DNA of 64,000 nt from Fistularia commersonii (GCA_037954325.1 JBBMNZ010000031.1:1882501-1946500); one strand, 5' to 3'; shown: positions 40,413 through 52,359, numbered from the stretch's first letter. Numbers and translations: made by a program. The notes: generated from the sequence alone by a model not told the origin.

Positions 40413-42198
40413 TATTGTCTATGATTCCGGCCTTATTTTAATTGGAAATAGATCTGGTGTAGCGATAGGTAGCTCTCAGCTCAATAATTGGAGAGCATCT
40501 TTTCAGTCTGGTCCAAGTTCAGTAAAAAAATGTATCTTCATAAACCCATGTTGATTTCACTCATACTCAAGCTAATGATAACTGAACTATCAATATGATT
40601 AATAGGCTTCAACAAATATGATATAAATTTTCTCATGTCACTGAAATTATGGTTCATTCACCTTTATCTAAGCACCATGTAGATATTTGCATTGGTATCT
40701 CAGGGACTTTGTACAAAAGTGCACTTATGCAGGACAAGAGGTTTCCAATCGGCTTTATTTGGATTGAAGGAAAGGACAAAAATAAACATATGATAACATA
40801 TGAACATATGAGAAACTGAAATGTGGTTTTTAAACATTTGTTTGTGGAATATAAGTTCAAAGACAATGGGGACATACATTTTAATACTCACTGAATACTC
40901 TCATTGAATTTAATGAGAAAAATACGAAGTAAATAACATAAGTGATATGGCAATGGGAAAAATGACACAGAGATCCACTATCTGTATTGTATGTTAAGAG
41001 GAAAATGGCAAAAACCAATGCAAATACTTGCAGTTAGAAAGCATATTCAAAAAAAGCTCTCCCTTCCCTGCCAAGCACTTTCACTTCGTAATGCTTTGAA
41101 ACAACGCAACCGATAGAGATACCATAAGACTTTTGTGGGGGTCACGAATATTAAATCTTATGTTGTTACATCCTGCATTTCTGGAGGTTCATCCCTTTAA
41201 AGCGCAAGTTCAGATTTATGCTGGGGAAAAGTTAGGCATCACCAAAAGTGGTTGACTTCCAATTTGTTTGAGTTGTATTTTTTTCCGTGGTTAACGATGC
41301 ACTTTTTCTTCTATCGATCAGATGACGATATTTACCTGGCAGAGGAGCTTTCTCCAGAAGGAATCGGGCATATATGTTTTCCCAACACATGCCATCTTAC
41401 TGTATAGCACCTCACCCCACACCTCCACGCCATCTCAGGCCAGTTTGAGTGTGGAAATGTATTTGTGTGTGTATGTGTGTGCGCTTCATCTGAATTCAGG
41501 GGAGGCTTCAAGGAGGAATACATTATCAAACTGCGATAGACTCTAACCCCTATTCATACATAATAAATTATTCAGAGCTCTGTAAACTAAACTCAAAGTC
41601 AATGATAAATGCGATCCAGTCACCGTAGCACTCATCCACACTTCATTAGGCTGGCGTGAGCGCAGTAGAGACTAAAATAAACAGGGGGTGGGGGGTGTCA
41701 CGTCGGAGCTGGGGGCAGGATGCAGCGAGTGCGGTGGAGCTGGGTCAGTGGGAGCGCAGGGCGAATCAGCAGAATGACGAAGATTCCCTCCAAACCCTCT
41801 AATAAGAATTATTGTGGTACATGTGCACCTAAAACCTCCCATGAGATGGCTCTCTGGGGATTGATTGTGAATTGGGGGGGGGGTCACCTGGCTAAAAGTG
41901 TTTACCAAACATGTATGCAAAACAGGCTTTTACTCAGGTGATGAGAATTTAATACCCCCCAAAACTTCACCTCATGAATGTCAAGACTGCTTCATTGTTG
42001 TGAATGGAACAAGAAGGGGGGTACACTATTTCAGAGACAAATGCTTTTATGTGAAGGTGCTTTGCATCAGTCGATATTGACCCTGACAAGTCCTGCTTAT
42101 CGCTGTGTTTTGCAGTGATTTGTGATTTGTAAATGAATAGCAATTTGTTCAATCCATTTTCACTGTTTTCCCTAACGTTACGCTGAAATAGTGTAGAG
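40413..42198. other. No recognised gene
   Basis: AT-rich unique-looking DNA. At 41690-41800 a short GC-rich patch begins TGTCACGTCGGAGC and may be an LTR scrap, but no partner was found. A TG-rich patch lies at 41464-41481. Confidence 0.4.
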
Positions 42199-42623
42199 AA
42201 GGGGTCGGCAACCTTCAAAACCCAAAGAACCATTTGGACCCGGTGTCCACGGTAAAGAATACACTGGGAGCCGCTGTTGCTATTTGACGTCTAAAATAAA
42301 AGGTATTGCTATTTATATTGCTTTTTCGTATTTCGCCTACCTGTAGTTGAAAGTCTCAACAAATTGACGATGTTGTGGCTGGTGCGCCAGCTTCCGCGAG
42401 TGTGATGTTTTTGAGTGTCGAAAAATATATAAATATAATTTTATTTTAATATCTCAAGATCACAACAATCTTCCCATTTAGATCTAAAATTAAAAAAAGG
42501 AACTAACACACATAAAATACACTTCAACTAAATACTTAGTTTATTTTCCCAAGCCACTTGGAGCTGCAGTCTAAGGATGAAAGAGCTGCATATGGCTCTG
42601 GAGCTGCGGGTTGCTGACCCTTG
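42199..42623. mobile_element. hAT-type MITE, inverted partner of the 12.75 kb copy
   Basis: 425 bp with ends AAGGGGTCGGCAACC and GGTTGCTGACCCTTG. It is flanked by a perfect 8-bp duplication GTGTAGAG (42191-42198 and 42624-42631). The interior is the reverse complement of 12751-13161 over its whole length, including the AAATAAAAGGTATTGC and GTTCCTTTTTTTAATTTTAG (reversed) landmarks. Non-coding, mobilised in trans by a hAT transposase. Confidence 0.95.
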
Positions 42624-42799
42624 GTGTAGAGGAAGCAAAATTATGAGGACGTTTTCATGGGTTTGGATCAGCCAGAACTGGATGGGAAATTGACTTTGTG
42701 CAAGCAGAGCTGCTGGAGAAGGAGGTGCATGATTGTTTGATGTTTATTAAACAAACAGGCTGTAAAACAAGGACACACCACATGGAAGAGCTTCAGTTG

Positions 42800-42905
42800 T
42801 CATAATAATAATATTGATAATAACAACAACGACAACAATAATAGTAATAATAATAATAATAATAATCATAATCATAATCATCATCATCTTCATCATCATC
42901 AAATA
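42800..42905. repeat. (AAT/ATC/AAC)n trinucleotide array
   Basis: Compound trinucleotide repeat: AATAATAATAAT, CAACAACGACAAC and CATCATCATC. The Met/Ile/Val frame over it is low complexity. Confidence 0.93.
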
Positions 42906-42932
42906 CATTAATAAGGTTACAGCAATGTAGCA

Positions 42933-43531
42933 CACTTGTTCTCACTCAAAGAGCCATTTGGACCATTTACCCACAGTAAAGGAAACTCTGGGAGCCACAC
43001 AACCCTTTTGTAATTTAAAATGAACCAGCATGGCATATTTTTTTTTGCCTTTATGCTATGTACAAACAAAATATGTGTTGCATTTTTTTTAAATCAATGC
43101 ACAACTGCAGAGAAAAAGAAATGACATTTCTGTATGCAACAAAAAATTTTGAACTCTGAAAAAACAGAAGTTGGATGGAAGGTTATTCCGAAGAAAATAC
43201 AAAATACAATGTCTATTTGAGTCCTTCTTTCACTCATGATAAAAAAGCCGAACATAAATTATCCACCCACAGCAAACCAAAAATACCATCCCTCTGTGTG
43301 CTGCACATGCAGTCGCTTATTAAGAGCAACAAACATATTTTAACACGTTTTATATAGACGTTACAAGATCGCCATTGTCTTCAAAATAAAAATTTAATTT
43401 TAAAAATGAACGAACTAAAATAAATTTGATTTGATTAAATTTTCAATTATTTTCAAAAGCCACAGGGAGCCGCATCAAAGGGATCAGAGAGCCTCATGCG
43501 GCCCCGGAGCCGCGCATTGCCTACCTATAGG
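42933..43531. mobile_element. hAT-like non-autonomous element, second family
   Basis: The left side has AAAGAGCCATTTGGACC and CTCTGGGAGCCACAC; the right side has GCCTCATGCGGCCCCGGAGC, CGCGCATTGCCTACC and TATAGG. Paired sub-terminal GAGCC / GGAGCCGC text is typical of hAT elements of the CAGGGGTAGGCAAC kind. Ends are decayed and no target duplication was found. The 60-codon plus frame inside has no recognised motif. Confidence 0.5.
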
Positions 43532-43539
43532 TTAGTGTT

Positions 43540-43838
43540 TCCCCCTCACGGCAAGAAGGTTGCTGTTTTTTTCGGTGTGGAATTTCCTCATTCTCCCAGT
43601 GTCTATGCATTACACTTCTGCATTATCTTCCCACAATCCTACAAAATGCAATTAGTTTTTTGGAGACTGAATTGCCCAAGCATGTGAATGAGAGCGTGAA
43701 CGTGGCCCTGTGATTGATTGGCAACCAGTCGAGGTTGAACCCCGCCTCTCGCTCAATGACAGTTATGATCAGAACCGGCACCCACCCACAACCCTGAGTG
43801 CAGGATAAGCAGTAAAGATAATGAATGAATAAATAGTA
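43540..43838 (+). repeat. tRNA-SINE copy with tail
   Basis: CCCCTCACGGCAAGAAGG head remnant, TCTCCCAGTGTCTATGC, GGAGACTGAATTGCCCAAGC, GGCCCTGTGATTGATTGGC, CCTGAGTGCAGGATAAGC and a GATAATGAATGAATAAATAG end. Confidence 0.82.
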
Positions 43839-43839
43839 A

Positions 43840-43905
43840 GGCATACAAGATGGTGGTGAGACCACCGATGCTTTTTGGTTTAGAGTGGCCATGGCAGTGT
43901 TAAAA
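43840..43905 (+). mobile_element. Short RTE LINE fragment
   Basis: GCATACAAGATGGTGGTGAG, then ACCACCGATGCTTTTTGG and TTTAGAGTGG corresponds to the YKTVVRPxMLYGLE segment of the RTE C-terminal region. It joins directly to the inverted duplication that starts at 43911. Confidence 0.65.
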
Positions 43906-44130
43906 TATGTGTTAAAATATCATATCAGCATTCTTTACATATACAAACTGTAGCATAGAACAAAAGCATGTTTAAAAAAACTTTATTATCTCTCAACTTT
44001 ACTTATAAATGAAGTCCATGTGCCGCTCCTGAAGAGAAGCATCGAAAACTTGCTTGTAGAAGTCTTCCTTATCTTTCTTCAGTTTCAAAAGTCTCTCTGT
44101 CTCAGTGGAAATCGGTGCCAGTGAAGACAG

Positions 44131-44386
44131 TCATCCTTGATCAGTCCTGTTCCGACCACATGTTTTGAGTCTTTTCAGTGCCGAGACTGACCGCTCCACT
44201 GATGCTGTCGTAGCTGGAACAGTGACATACCAGCCGGGGCAACTTTTTCGCCTCAGGAACAGTTTGAATGAGATCCTTCTGGGCCAAAAATTTGAGAAGT
44301 TGCCTAAAAGATTTACATTCATCCGTCACTGTTTGTGAGCAATACAGCCAGATGAGATCGGGAAAAAAATAACTGGATGGCTGCAC
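44131..44386 (-). pseudogene. hAT transposase C-terminal remnant, copy 2
   Basis: The minus frame at 44322-44131 reads CPGWYVTVPATTASVERSV then SALKRLKTCGRNRTD. It matches copy 1, with VERSVSALK here against VERSFLVLK there. Each copy has changed a different position of the usual VERSFSxLK motif. This shows that neither is the direct parent of the other unless further changes followed the duplication. The lysine-rich end continues to about 43998 in another frame. Confidence 0.8.
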
Positions 44387-44621
44387 TTGACTTGCTAACT
44401 GTTTACTGTGGCTTGCTATTGCTAATTATATTATTCTGTAGCTGAGTAGTAAGAAGGATCCCTGGGATCACCAGTGCCCCCTACCACGAGGCACCATCAC
44501 TGCATGCCTCACTTCATGTCTCTTTGCAGTTGTTTTATGATTGCTCAGCACAAGAAACACGTTACGTTGTTGATGAAAAACATTGTACACATCAGCTAAA
44601 GTATGGAATTAAATTCATATT

Positions 44622-44759
44622 TTAAAAGTCTTTTTTAATAGTGACATACACAGAGACAGCAATACAGTTTGCATAGCATGCTAGTACAGTTAGCATAATC
44701 ATTGTGCAATCCATTGTGGGCTCAGCTGGTTGCTGTGTCACCGCACTTCTCTTCTTCAT
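44622..44759 (-). CDS. Conserved 45-codon ORF, copy 2
   Basis: Same frame and stop as 16806-16943: MKKRSAVTQQPAEPTMDC start, hydrophobic middle, TIKKDF end. The differences from copy 1 are few and no stop or frameshift has arisen in either. The frame extends further upstream without a stop (to 44852), so the start is chosen only because copy 1 has it. Confidence 0.33.
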   Translation of the reverse strand: MKKRSAVTQQPAEPTMDCTMIMLTVLACYANCIAVSVYVTIKKDF

Positions 44760-45219
44760 ATTTGAATGGTAAATGTGAATTTCTTTATAGCAATTTAAAA
44801 AAAAAACTACTAAAAATGTTGAGGTTAAGTGGAAAATAACTTTAAGGTACAAATCACTGAATAAATATAATTTACTTTTAATTACTTTTCATTTCATTTA
44901 CTTTTTCATTTTACATTTTTTTCTTTCCATGATGTCAGGTGAGGCCCAGCCTCCCCTGCCTCTAGTTACTGCAAGTCACTGATATAAATATGTATTGTGG
45001 TGAGCTAGGGCTTAGCAAAGCAACAATCGAAGTCAAGGATAAATTGTTCTTTAGAAGATGGCTTTAATACAACAGGCAAGGAACAGCGGAATCCTAGGGG
45101 CTGTCTCTCCCAGCACTAACAGTTAGCTTGGGGTGCACTCTCCCGTTATTTCAAGTAACAGTGCAGGTTTGTGTCACACATTGAACACAACATTGTACAG
45201 TCAGTTAACCATGGAGTTC

Positions 45220-45220
<1 letters not shown>

Positions 45221-45272
<52 letters not shown>

Positions 45273-45288
45273 GATATAGAGAGAGATA
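45221..45288. repeat. (GATA)n microsatellite
   Basis: About 12 TAGA/GATA units followed by degenerate GAGATATAGAGAGAG. Confidence 0.97.
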
Positions 45289-46518
45289 CTTTACATTTCA
45301 TTTATTCTTTCAAACATACATTAAAAGAAAGTGACTTTGGTAAAACAACTGCAGCCTGAAACAGAATTTAAAAATGCCACCTTGGCAGCAGTCCTTGGAT
45401 TTCATCTTTATCCTGCAACCTCCACTGTATGTTATTGACATGTTCTTATTTATTTCATATTTCTATACTCAAGGAAAAAAAAGGCCAGCCCAGGCAATTA
45501 CCATTCCAATTTCTCAACGGTGGGGCCTTTTTTTTCTGGACTGCTTGGCCTATAATTATTGGGACACATGGGGCCAGCTGAAACAACCACCGCTGTGAAC
45601 AAACCCTGCTGGAAAAAAATGATAAAAAAATAATAATAAAAAAAAAGATACAACTGAACTTATCTACCTTGTATATATGAAATGTTCATTGAAGAATAAG
45701 GCAAACTTTTCCAGATTTGTCAAGTTTTAACTGCAAACATTTTCTTTTAACTATGTATTACACAGTCAGATCAGTGGCAGCTGATGTTTTCCCTTGATAG
45801 TTTAGTAATTTGATATTTTTCTATTTGGATCCTACTGTCCAAATAAATCCAAATAATTGAGTGAGTTGAAAATAAACTACGAGTTCACACTGATCATATG
45901 TGAGGAAAATAATGATTTCCACATATAGAAAAAAAAAAACATTTCGATCATTCATTGACACTTTCACGTGTGAAGTCGGTGAAAACCCTAGCAGACATTC
46001 TGATACTGCCTGCCTGGTCTTATATCTGTTGATGCCCCCCAACGATCCCATCAGCTTGCCTGGACTACCCTGTTGCACAACAGTCCTTTGTTAATTATTC
46101 CTTTCACTTGGATTTAAGACCTTCTTTAAACAATCCAGCTGTTACTTGAGTCTATTTCTGACTCAGTGATATCCAGCTGATCAAATCAACAGCTTATTTG
46201 CTGTGATCAACATGATTTTATTTCATATTGTTTTGATATGGTTGTGTATATATGTGTGTATGTTGTGTGTGTGTTTGTGTTTGTGTGAGTGTCTGTCCCA
46301 TTAAAGTAGAGTATACAGTTTATGCTTATATATATAAACACACATATATACATGTGTATGTATGTCAGTACAAGAAAAAATACCATATATGAATGTGTAT
46401 GATAATATGTGACGCACACACAAATATATCTATGTGTGTATATGGATATACATATGATGAAATTCTATATATACTCATATAAATGCACATATGTATATGT
46501 GTGCTTATATATGTGTGT
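45289..46518. other. No recognised feature
   Basis: AT-rich, A runs at 45610-45650 and 45928; TG-rich text at 46250-46290. No motif-bearing frame. Confidence 0.4.
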
Positions 46519-46524
46519 ATATAT

Positions 46525-46594
<70 letters not shown>
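46519..46594. repeat. (CA)n-(TA)n compound microsatellite
   Basis: CA dinucleotides to about 46546, then TA to 46594. Confidence 0.97.
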
Positions 46595-46598
<4 letters not shown>

Positions 46599-47480
46599 TT
46601 CTATATAGTCATACATAGTATGTTTTTTCCTGTCCCTGCTTATTGCTTTGTTTTGATTGTCATCCCGTCTTAATCAATAACAGGGAGACGAGTCAGGCCT
46701 CGTCCATGGCTGGTCTATAAACCCAAAGTTAGTCTTTAAAACGGGCTCAGTGCCAGTTCTTACCAACCAAACTTCAGTCTCATCTGGTCCGTGGTTAACG
46801 CCGGGTCTACGAATGCTTTTCCCCAGATGCTGTCTATTTGCAGAAATCTTGCCATTTATTATTGCGCCCACATTAATCAGAGAACAAGGAAAGAGAACAG
46901 TGTTCGGAGAGATAAGAAAATTATAGATCTGAGCAGGTACAACAAGAAAACTGCAAATGTCATTAATCACTAATAAGAGGAAACAGTTGGTGTGGAGAGA
47001 AATAACCTGAATCATAAGTGATGGTTTGGACTTTTGACAGTCTTTTCTAAATATAATAAACAAATCCTTCATTTTACTGTTCTTTGTTTGTGCATAGAAA
47101 AAAATAGTTGAAGAAAAAAAAAGGAGGGGATAAAAAATTACCCCGAAAAAGACAAAGGCATTGTTTTTTTTGATAAGGAAAAATCCTTGCTGTCTTTGTA
47201 GCTGACTTTGAGAGGATTCGGCCACATTTTCGGGTTGTGTCAGCAAGGAAAGTGGTTTTATCGACTGCAGGAGAAAGTCGTTCCTCCACAGGGTACACGG
47301 AATTTACACACCTTAGCGACATATGGCTGCGAGAGCTGCGGGGTGGCTTCAGTTTTACACCGAGCTCCTGTATCATTGGAAGAATCCAGCAGACAGAAAA
47401 AGATGCCCTGGGCTGCCATATTGATCGGACGAAACCTTTTCATATTACCATTAAACGTACAAACAATTGACTTAATAATT
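46595..47480. other. Unassigned; long AT-rich minus frame not believed
   Basis: A 190-codon minus-strand frame (47246-46674) is open but rich in Phe/Ile/Asn and shows no domain. The segment 47200-47460 is less AT-rich and could hold remains of an unrecognised element or exon, but I see no splice-bounded coding signal. Confidence 0.3.
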
Positions 47481-47486
47481 TGTTCC

Positions 47487-47866
47487 CAGGGCGGCGTGGT
47501 TGGTGCAGCAGTTAGCGCTTCCACCTCACAGCGACGAGGTCTCCGGTTCAATTCTGATAGTTAGCATCTTCTTCTTGTCTGTGTGGCTTTTCTTCAGGGG
47601 CTTCAGTCTCTTCCCGAACTCCAAAAATGATGATGATTGAATATCTCTAAATAATGTGTGAAGGAGACAGTGAACGGCTACATGGCTATATATAACATTT
47701 AAACCAATGAGTGGATGGTTGTATGTCCACATATATGGCCCTGTGATAGACTGACAACCAGATGAACCCTGCCTCTTGCCCACTGACGCCTGGGATAGCC
47801 ATCACAAAGTGATCCTGACTGCAGGATACATATTTACTATAGATAATAAATGACTGAATGAATGAG
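47487..47866 (+). repeat. tRNA-SINE, most complete copy with head
   Basis: The head GGCGGCGTGGTTGGTGCAGC AGTTAGCGCTTCC has an A-box-like start, and GGTTCAATTCT is the B box (47543-47553). The body follows (GTGTGAAGGAGACAGTGAAC, a duplicated GTGGATGGTTGTATGTCC, GGCCCTGTGATAGACTGAC, CCTGACTGCAGGATAC), then an AATGACTGAATGAATGAG tail. This copy shows that the many headless fragments in the window belong to one tRNA-derived SINE of about 380 bp. Confidence 0.85.
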
Positions 47867-47869
47867 TAC

Positions 47870-48430
47870 ATTTTCCCCTGTAGGTCTGACAATTTGATGT
47901 AATGCAAATGTCAAATAAGAAAAATGATTCAAACAAAGAAAAACCAAAAAATGAATGAATAGATACAATTAATTAAATACATAAATGATTAATTAGTTAA
48001 CAAATGAATAAATTAATCAATAACAATTTAAGAGCCTGTGACAGTCATGAGCTTATAGCTGATGAAGAATTATCTTATATCCCACAAACCTTCAGAATCT
48101 GGTCAGCTGTCAAAGGTGACATCAGAAGTTCTCATGAGTTCACATGAGTTTCTATGCTGAGATCTGGGCAGACGCTGTTGATAAATTCTCCATTTCAGCT
48201 GTTTTCTCTTCTGAATATGACCTCATGTCGCAATTTTGATTAAATGTGTCACGTAAACAAATGCATGTAAACAAATGCAATCATATGTGATCTAATCCAC
48301 TGTTTGCATCCATCCCCTTACTGGTCGGACCAGGTTAATGTCCGTCAAATTTTTTAAGCCTCAAATTTTCCAGGTAGACCGGACTTGCCAACAGACTTCA
48401 ACCAGACATCCAACTCAACACAAGCTGTCT
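47870..48430. other. No recognised feature
   Basis: AT-rich with GAAT/TAAT texture, no supported frame. Confidence 0.4.
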
Positions 48431-48432
48431 TT

Positions 48433-49311
48433 ATGGATGCTGCATCTTTGAGAGAGCTGTCAAACATCTTGCCCAGACTCTTGACTGGCCTCTCTGAGAC
48501 ATCCAGGAACTGATTCTGTGGTAAATGTTAGGTCATCCATAAATGCCCTAATGGGTGGCTGTCGTTGTCCGGAGCTCATCAGGGGCCCTCTGCACTCTGG
48601 CTCATCAGACTTGGTGAGCATATTCATGGCCAGGGAGAATAGTGTCACAGAGATGGTACACCTTGTGATGATGCCAATCTCCACTTTGTGCCTGCTGGAT
48701 GAAATTGCTCCGGAAGAAACCCTCATGCTGAAGTCGTTGTAGTAGTCAGCGATGAGGTCTCTACATCTGCTCGGCACGTGATGTTTCACCACAGTGAGCT
48801 GGACTAACTTGTGGGGTATGGAGCCGAATGCATTGGCCAGGTCGAGCCATAACACTGACAAATTGCCCCTCTGTTCTCAGGCCTCCCGGATTAGCTGCGT
48901 CACTACCCCTGTATGCTCCACACAGCCTGGCTACCCTTACACGCCACCTTTCTGAACTGATGTGTCGATGTAGGTGTTTCTAGCCAGGTATGAGCCCAGT
49001 CTCTTGGCGATAGTGCTGAAGAAGATCTTTGATTCAACGCATAGGAGGGAGATGATGCGGAACTGATCAAGCTGGGTGGCGCCTTCTTCCTTCGGAATCC
49101 CTACTCCTTCGGCCCTTCGCCATTGCTCTGGTATCTTCCCCTTTCTCCAGAAGACTCTCAGAATTTTCCACAGACACATAAGCAGTTTGAGACAGTTTTT
49201 GTATACTTTGTACGAAGTGCCGCTCGGTCCTGGAGCAGAGCATGCTCTGGCTTTATGGACAACCTCCTTGATTTCCATTAGCCTCAGCTCCGACATGTCA
49301 AACTGCACCAC
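48433..49311 (-). pseudogene. Non-LTR reverse transcriptase fragment, family different from RTE
   Basis: Two minus-strand frames in order. 49311-48937 has VVHKARACSAPGPSGTSYKV, ILRVFWRKGKIPEQWRRAEG, ISLLCVESKIFFSTIAKRLG and YIDTSVQKGGV. 48861-48460 has LWLDLANAFGSIPHKLV (motif A), YYNDFSMRVSSG, GIITRCTISVTLFSLAMNML (motif B) and RAFMDDLTFTT (motif C, with both aspartates). Such FMDD-type RTs occur in fish non-LTR retrotransposons. I cannot name the clade. The two frames are offset by a frameshift and stops near 48900. The endonuclease and element ends were not found. Confidence 0.8.
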
Positions 49312-50435
49312 TTTTGCACAAACTGCACAAACTTTTGTTATTGATTTATTTGTGGCAAAAATACAGAGAGGAATTAAAGATAACCTAAGTCATTACTGAG
49401 TTCCTGGTGTTTGTTCTCTTCTTGCCTTGAATTAACAATGTCAGTACTCTACATTTCCTTCACTAAATTGGCATGCAAAAGTAAAGCCTACTCACTCATA
49501 CTATCTCTATCAAGCTAGCTTTCATTCATCCAAGCTAACAATAACTTATCAAGTTCTTCCAAGACTTGAGACCTTTGCTTGGTTTATGAAGTCACCCTTT
49601 CATCCACAACAGCCATCTTCAGCATATCTTTATTTTTCAGGATTGTGCAGAGGTTTGACTAAGACATTTAGCATTGCTTGGCAAGATCAGTACCACAGAC
49701 ACCGTCTCTATATATGTATTAAGTTGTAAGGATCCTTGTTTTAAGGATAAGAATGCCCTATGCTTAGAGGACGAGCATCCTTTCCGAATATGTAAGTATG
49801 CAAATGGAAGTCTCTTGTTGGTGTAATTTAATAACTCAAGTCTGAATTGTGCCTGAATATATCAGAAATCAGGTTGGGCTATTTCTGCCTTCTGCTTTCC
49901 CTCCTGCAGCAAATGCAGAGGAAATAGCGCAGCATCTCAACGTATTATGTTTATTGTACTTTGCCATTCAAGGTGATGACTAAAAAGACCACTTATTTTT
50001 AAAATACATGTATTTTTCATGGGGGCTTTTACCCTAGCCATAATAGTCATGACGCTACTGTAAATGAGAAATGCATTTTCTTGTCACCTTCAACAGAAGC
50101 AACAATGCATCCGAGAAGCTGTTAAAACGCATACCATGCCCTGAGATAAAAACATTGGAATGCTATGACGCAAGCAATTCTAGGTCCTTGCTGGGCTAAT
50201 AATCTGACTGTTGCAATTGCTACCATTTTGGATGTGACAAGACTGTGTGTCCTCCGTGTCTACAAAATGCTGAAGTTTTCCACAAAACAGCTGCATGTTG
50301 CTGGTTGAACTGGAAAATTTGAAATTTAGTTTCTGATGTGAATCAAATTAAATTTACGAATTCCGTGAGAAAAAATCTCATGAAAAATAAAATTGTCCGG
50401 ACACACAAGTGCACATGACTCCCTGTCTGCATGCC
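49312..50435. other. No recognised feature
   Basis: AT-rich, no supported frame or shared repeat. Confidence 0.4.
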
Positions 50436-50439
50436 CTAG

Positions 50440-50531
50440 TGTCCATGAGCAAGACACTGAACCTGATGTCAGCGCCTTACATGGTGATTTAGCCGCCATC
50501 TGGGTGAATCAGATACGTGTGTGTGAATGCG
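50440..50531 (+). repeat. Possible dispersed fish repeat
   Basis: GTCCATGAGCAAGACACTGA, then GCCTTACATGG and GTGTGTGAATGCGA resemble the common teleost repeat containing TCCTTGGGCAAGACACT. Single copy here. Confidence 0.4.

Positions 50532-50600
<69 letters not shown>
50532..50600. repeat. (TATGTA)n hexanucleotide array
   Basis: About 11 perfect units. The Met-Tyr frame over it is an artefact. Confidence 0.97.
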
Positions 50601-50649
50601 AATCACAAATCTGCACACTTCAATAGAAATATATATATGAATATATATA

Positions 50650-50770
50650 GGCTATAAGGTGCACCTTTTTTTAACATGCTTTGAACACTGTAGCTTAAAC
50701 AACAACGCGGCTATCTTATGGATTTTTTTTGACTAACAAGCTTCATGACACCAAAACATTTAGCCTCGTC
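50650..50770 (+). mobile_element. Fragment of the 25.4 kb TA-flanked DNA element
   Basis: Shares AACATGCTTTGAACACTG, GCTTAAACAACA, CTTCATG(A/C)CACCAAAA and TTAGCCT(C/T)GTCA with 25437-25545 in the same order. Truncated before the 38-codon ORF. Confidence 0.75.
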
Positions 50771-50789
50771 ATATTGGGCTCATGAAATG

Positions 50790-50975
50790 ACCAATTTCCT
50801 TGGGTTCTCCAGTTTCCTTCTACGGTCCAAAAACATGCAAGGGGTTGATTGGAAAAATTTGCCTAAATGAGTGTGTGAATGATTGTTTGTCTGTATATGT
50901 TACCCTGCGATTGACTGGCGAGCAGTCCAGCGTGTACCCTGCCTCACGGCCACTGGCTGCTTCCTGGTTATGGAT
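50790..50975 (+). repeat. tRNA-SINE fragment
   Basis: CCTTGGGTTCTCCAGTTTCC, GGTCCAAAAACATGCAAGG, GTGTGTGAATGATTGTTTG, CGATTGACTGGCGAGCAGTCC and ACCCTGCCTCACGGCC. The tail is absent. Confidence 0.8.
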
Positions 50976-52081
50976 GCCGCCTTTGTGCTTTCAAGCTGAG
51001 GAAGATGTTTCTTTCCACCCATTAGGTTGCAATAAGCTGCAATTTCCATGCCTCCATACTGGCATTTGGAGGAACAGTGGGATGATTCACAAAACAGAGC
51101 TGGTCAGACACATCATGCAATTTGTTGTCAGAATACACCATTGACATTCATGTCTTCCTCGCACCTCCACCCCTTTCCACATCTGGAAATCAATCTCAGG
51201 TTGAAAAGTACGGTAATGACCCCCCCCAAAAAATTATCTCTTTCATTTACCCTCTGTGCATTGCATCCAGCATCTTTTTTGGCAACAAAGTATTTTAGAT
51301 CAAGCAGGTGTCGGAGCATGTAATCCCTCTTTCACTGCTGCCATCTGCCCGTGATGTTTGGCTAAGTGATCAGTGAGAGTAGCAGGTACAATGAGCCCAT
51401 CGATGAAAAAACACAGCCAGCAGTGGGTTGAAATGGAGGAGTCCCCTGTCGACTGGAGCTGCTACATAAATCAGCCAAAAAGATCCTGGCGAATGATGGC
51501 GGAAGTCTGCCAAGCATTAAGCCAGAGAGGAGAGGTTTTGGATTTTTTTTGGCCACGCGTTAGAGTCCCTGTGCGAACCAGAATCAATCAGTTTGCACGG
51601 AGTCGCTAACAGTATAATAAGTGCAGGGGTAATGTCATCATTTGTCATGTACCTCTAAATGGGCTGCAGTTGTAATCAGTGATGCCGGATGTTTATAGAA
51701 GAGGTTGGATTCCAGTTCATTATTGCCATAAAACCACATTAACATGAACAGTTTGGTTTGAGAGGAGATTTGAGAGTAAGATTTATTAGTTTTTTTCACT
51801 TTCATTTTTGATAATGCAGGTAGAATGTCAAGAGATTATGTAAAGTATACAGGGACTCTGTAAACTGTAACTGTAAACTGTAAATTTTTATGGCAATTTT
51901 AATCAAAATGAAACAATGTGACTTACCAAAAATCTTTCTGAATAGAAGCAGATTTTAGCAAAAGAATAGGCTTTATGTTGTTAACTAGAAGGCTGCAGGG
52001 TAAAAGAATGATGCTAGCGTAATACTAACTACACGTTAATACTACTAATAATAATGATGATAAGGAGGGTGATAACTATAT

Positions 52082-52083
<2 letters not shown>
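50976..52083. other. No recognised feature
   Basis: No motif-bearing frame. A tandem TAAACTGTAAACTGTAAAC triplet lies at about 51860-51885. Confidence 0.4.
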
Positions 52084-52119
<36 letters not shown>

Positions 52120-52155
52120 ATAATAATAATAATAATAAAAATAATAATAATAACA
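52084..52155. repeat. (ACT)n-(AAT)n trinucleotide array
   Basis: About 12 ACT/TAC units, then AAT units. Confidence 0.95.
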
Positions 52156-52359
52156 CCATGGGCTTTCCTTGAAGTGTGCATATGTGCTCCAGGCACCAAC
52201 ACACTTTAGGCTACACTTCAATAACTGACTTTGCGGTCGTGCAAAGACTTGGTTGAAGACAGAGGTGGAGCTGTTCACCACTTGGCTCTGATGGTGGGGG
52301 AAGATCCAAACCAAGACCTAAACTTATTGTCAGAGTCTGTTTAGTCCCCTGTCACGAAG

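Larger units (their letters stand above)
43911..45183 (-). repeat. Long inverted duplication, copy 2 (partner 16381-17661)
   Basis: Reverse complement of 16381-17661 with scattered substitutions. It carries the same probable LTR (45000-45180) and deleted hAT element. On this side the hAT terminus equivalent to 17778-17787 is absent, because copy 2 stops at the GATATGATATTTTAA boundary and borders RTE sequence. Confidence 0.93.

Noticed and set aside
41697..41800. LTR starting TGTCACGTCGG
   Set aside because: Only one end-like motif; no partner LTR, no CA end and no target duplication could be found.
46674..47246. 190-codon minus-strand ORF
   Set aside because: Phe/Ile/Asn-rich, no domain, no codon-use support. 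Open probably by chance in AT-rich DNA.
47208..47470. Possible host exon on the plus strand
   Set aside because: Slightly less AT-rich with two overlapping frames, but no conserved motif and no convincing splice sites could be defended.
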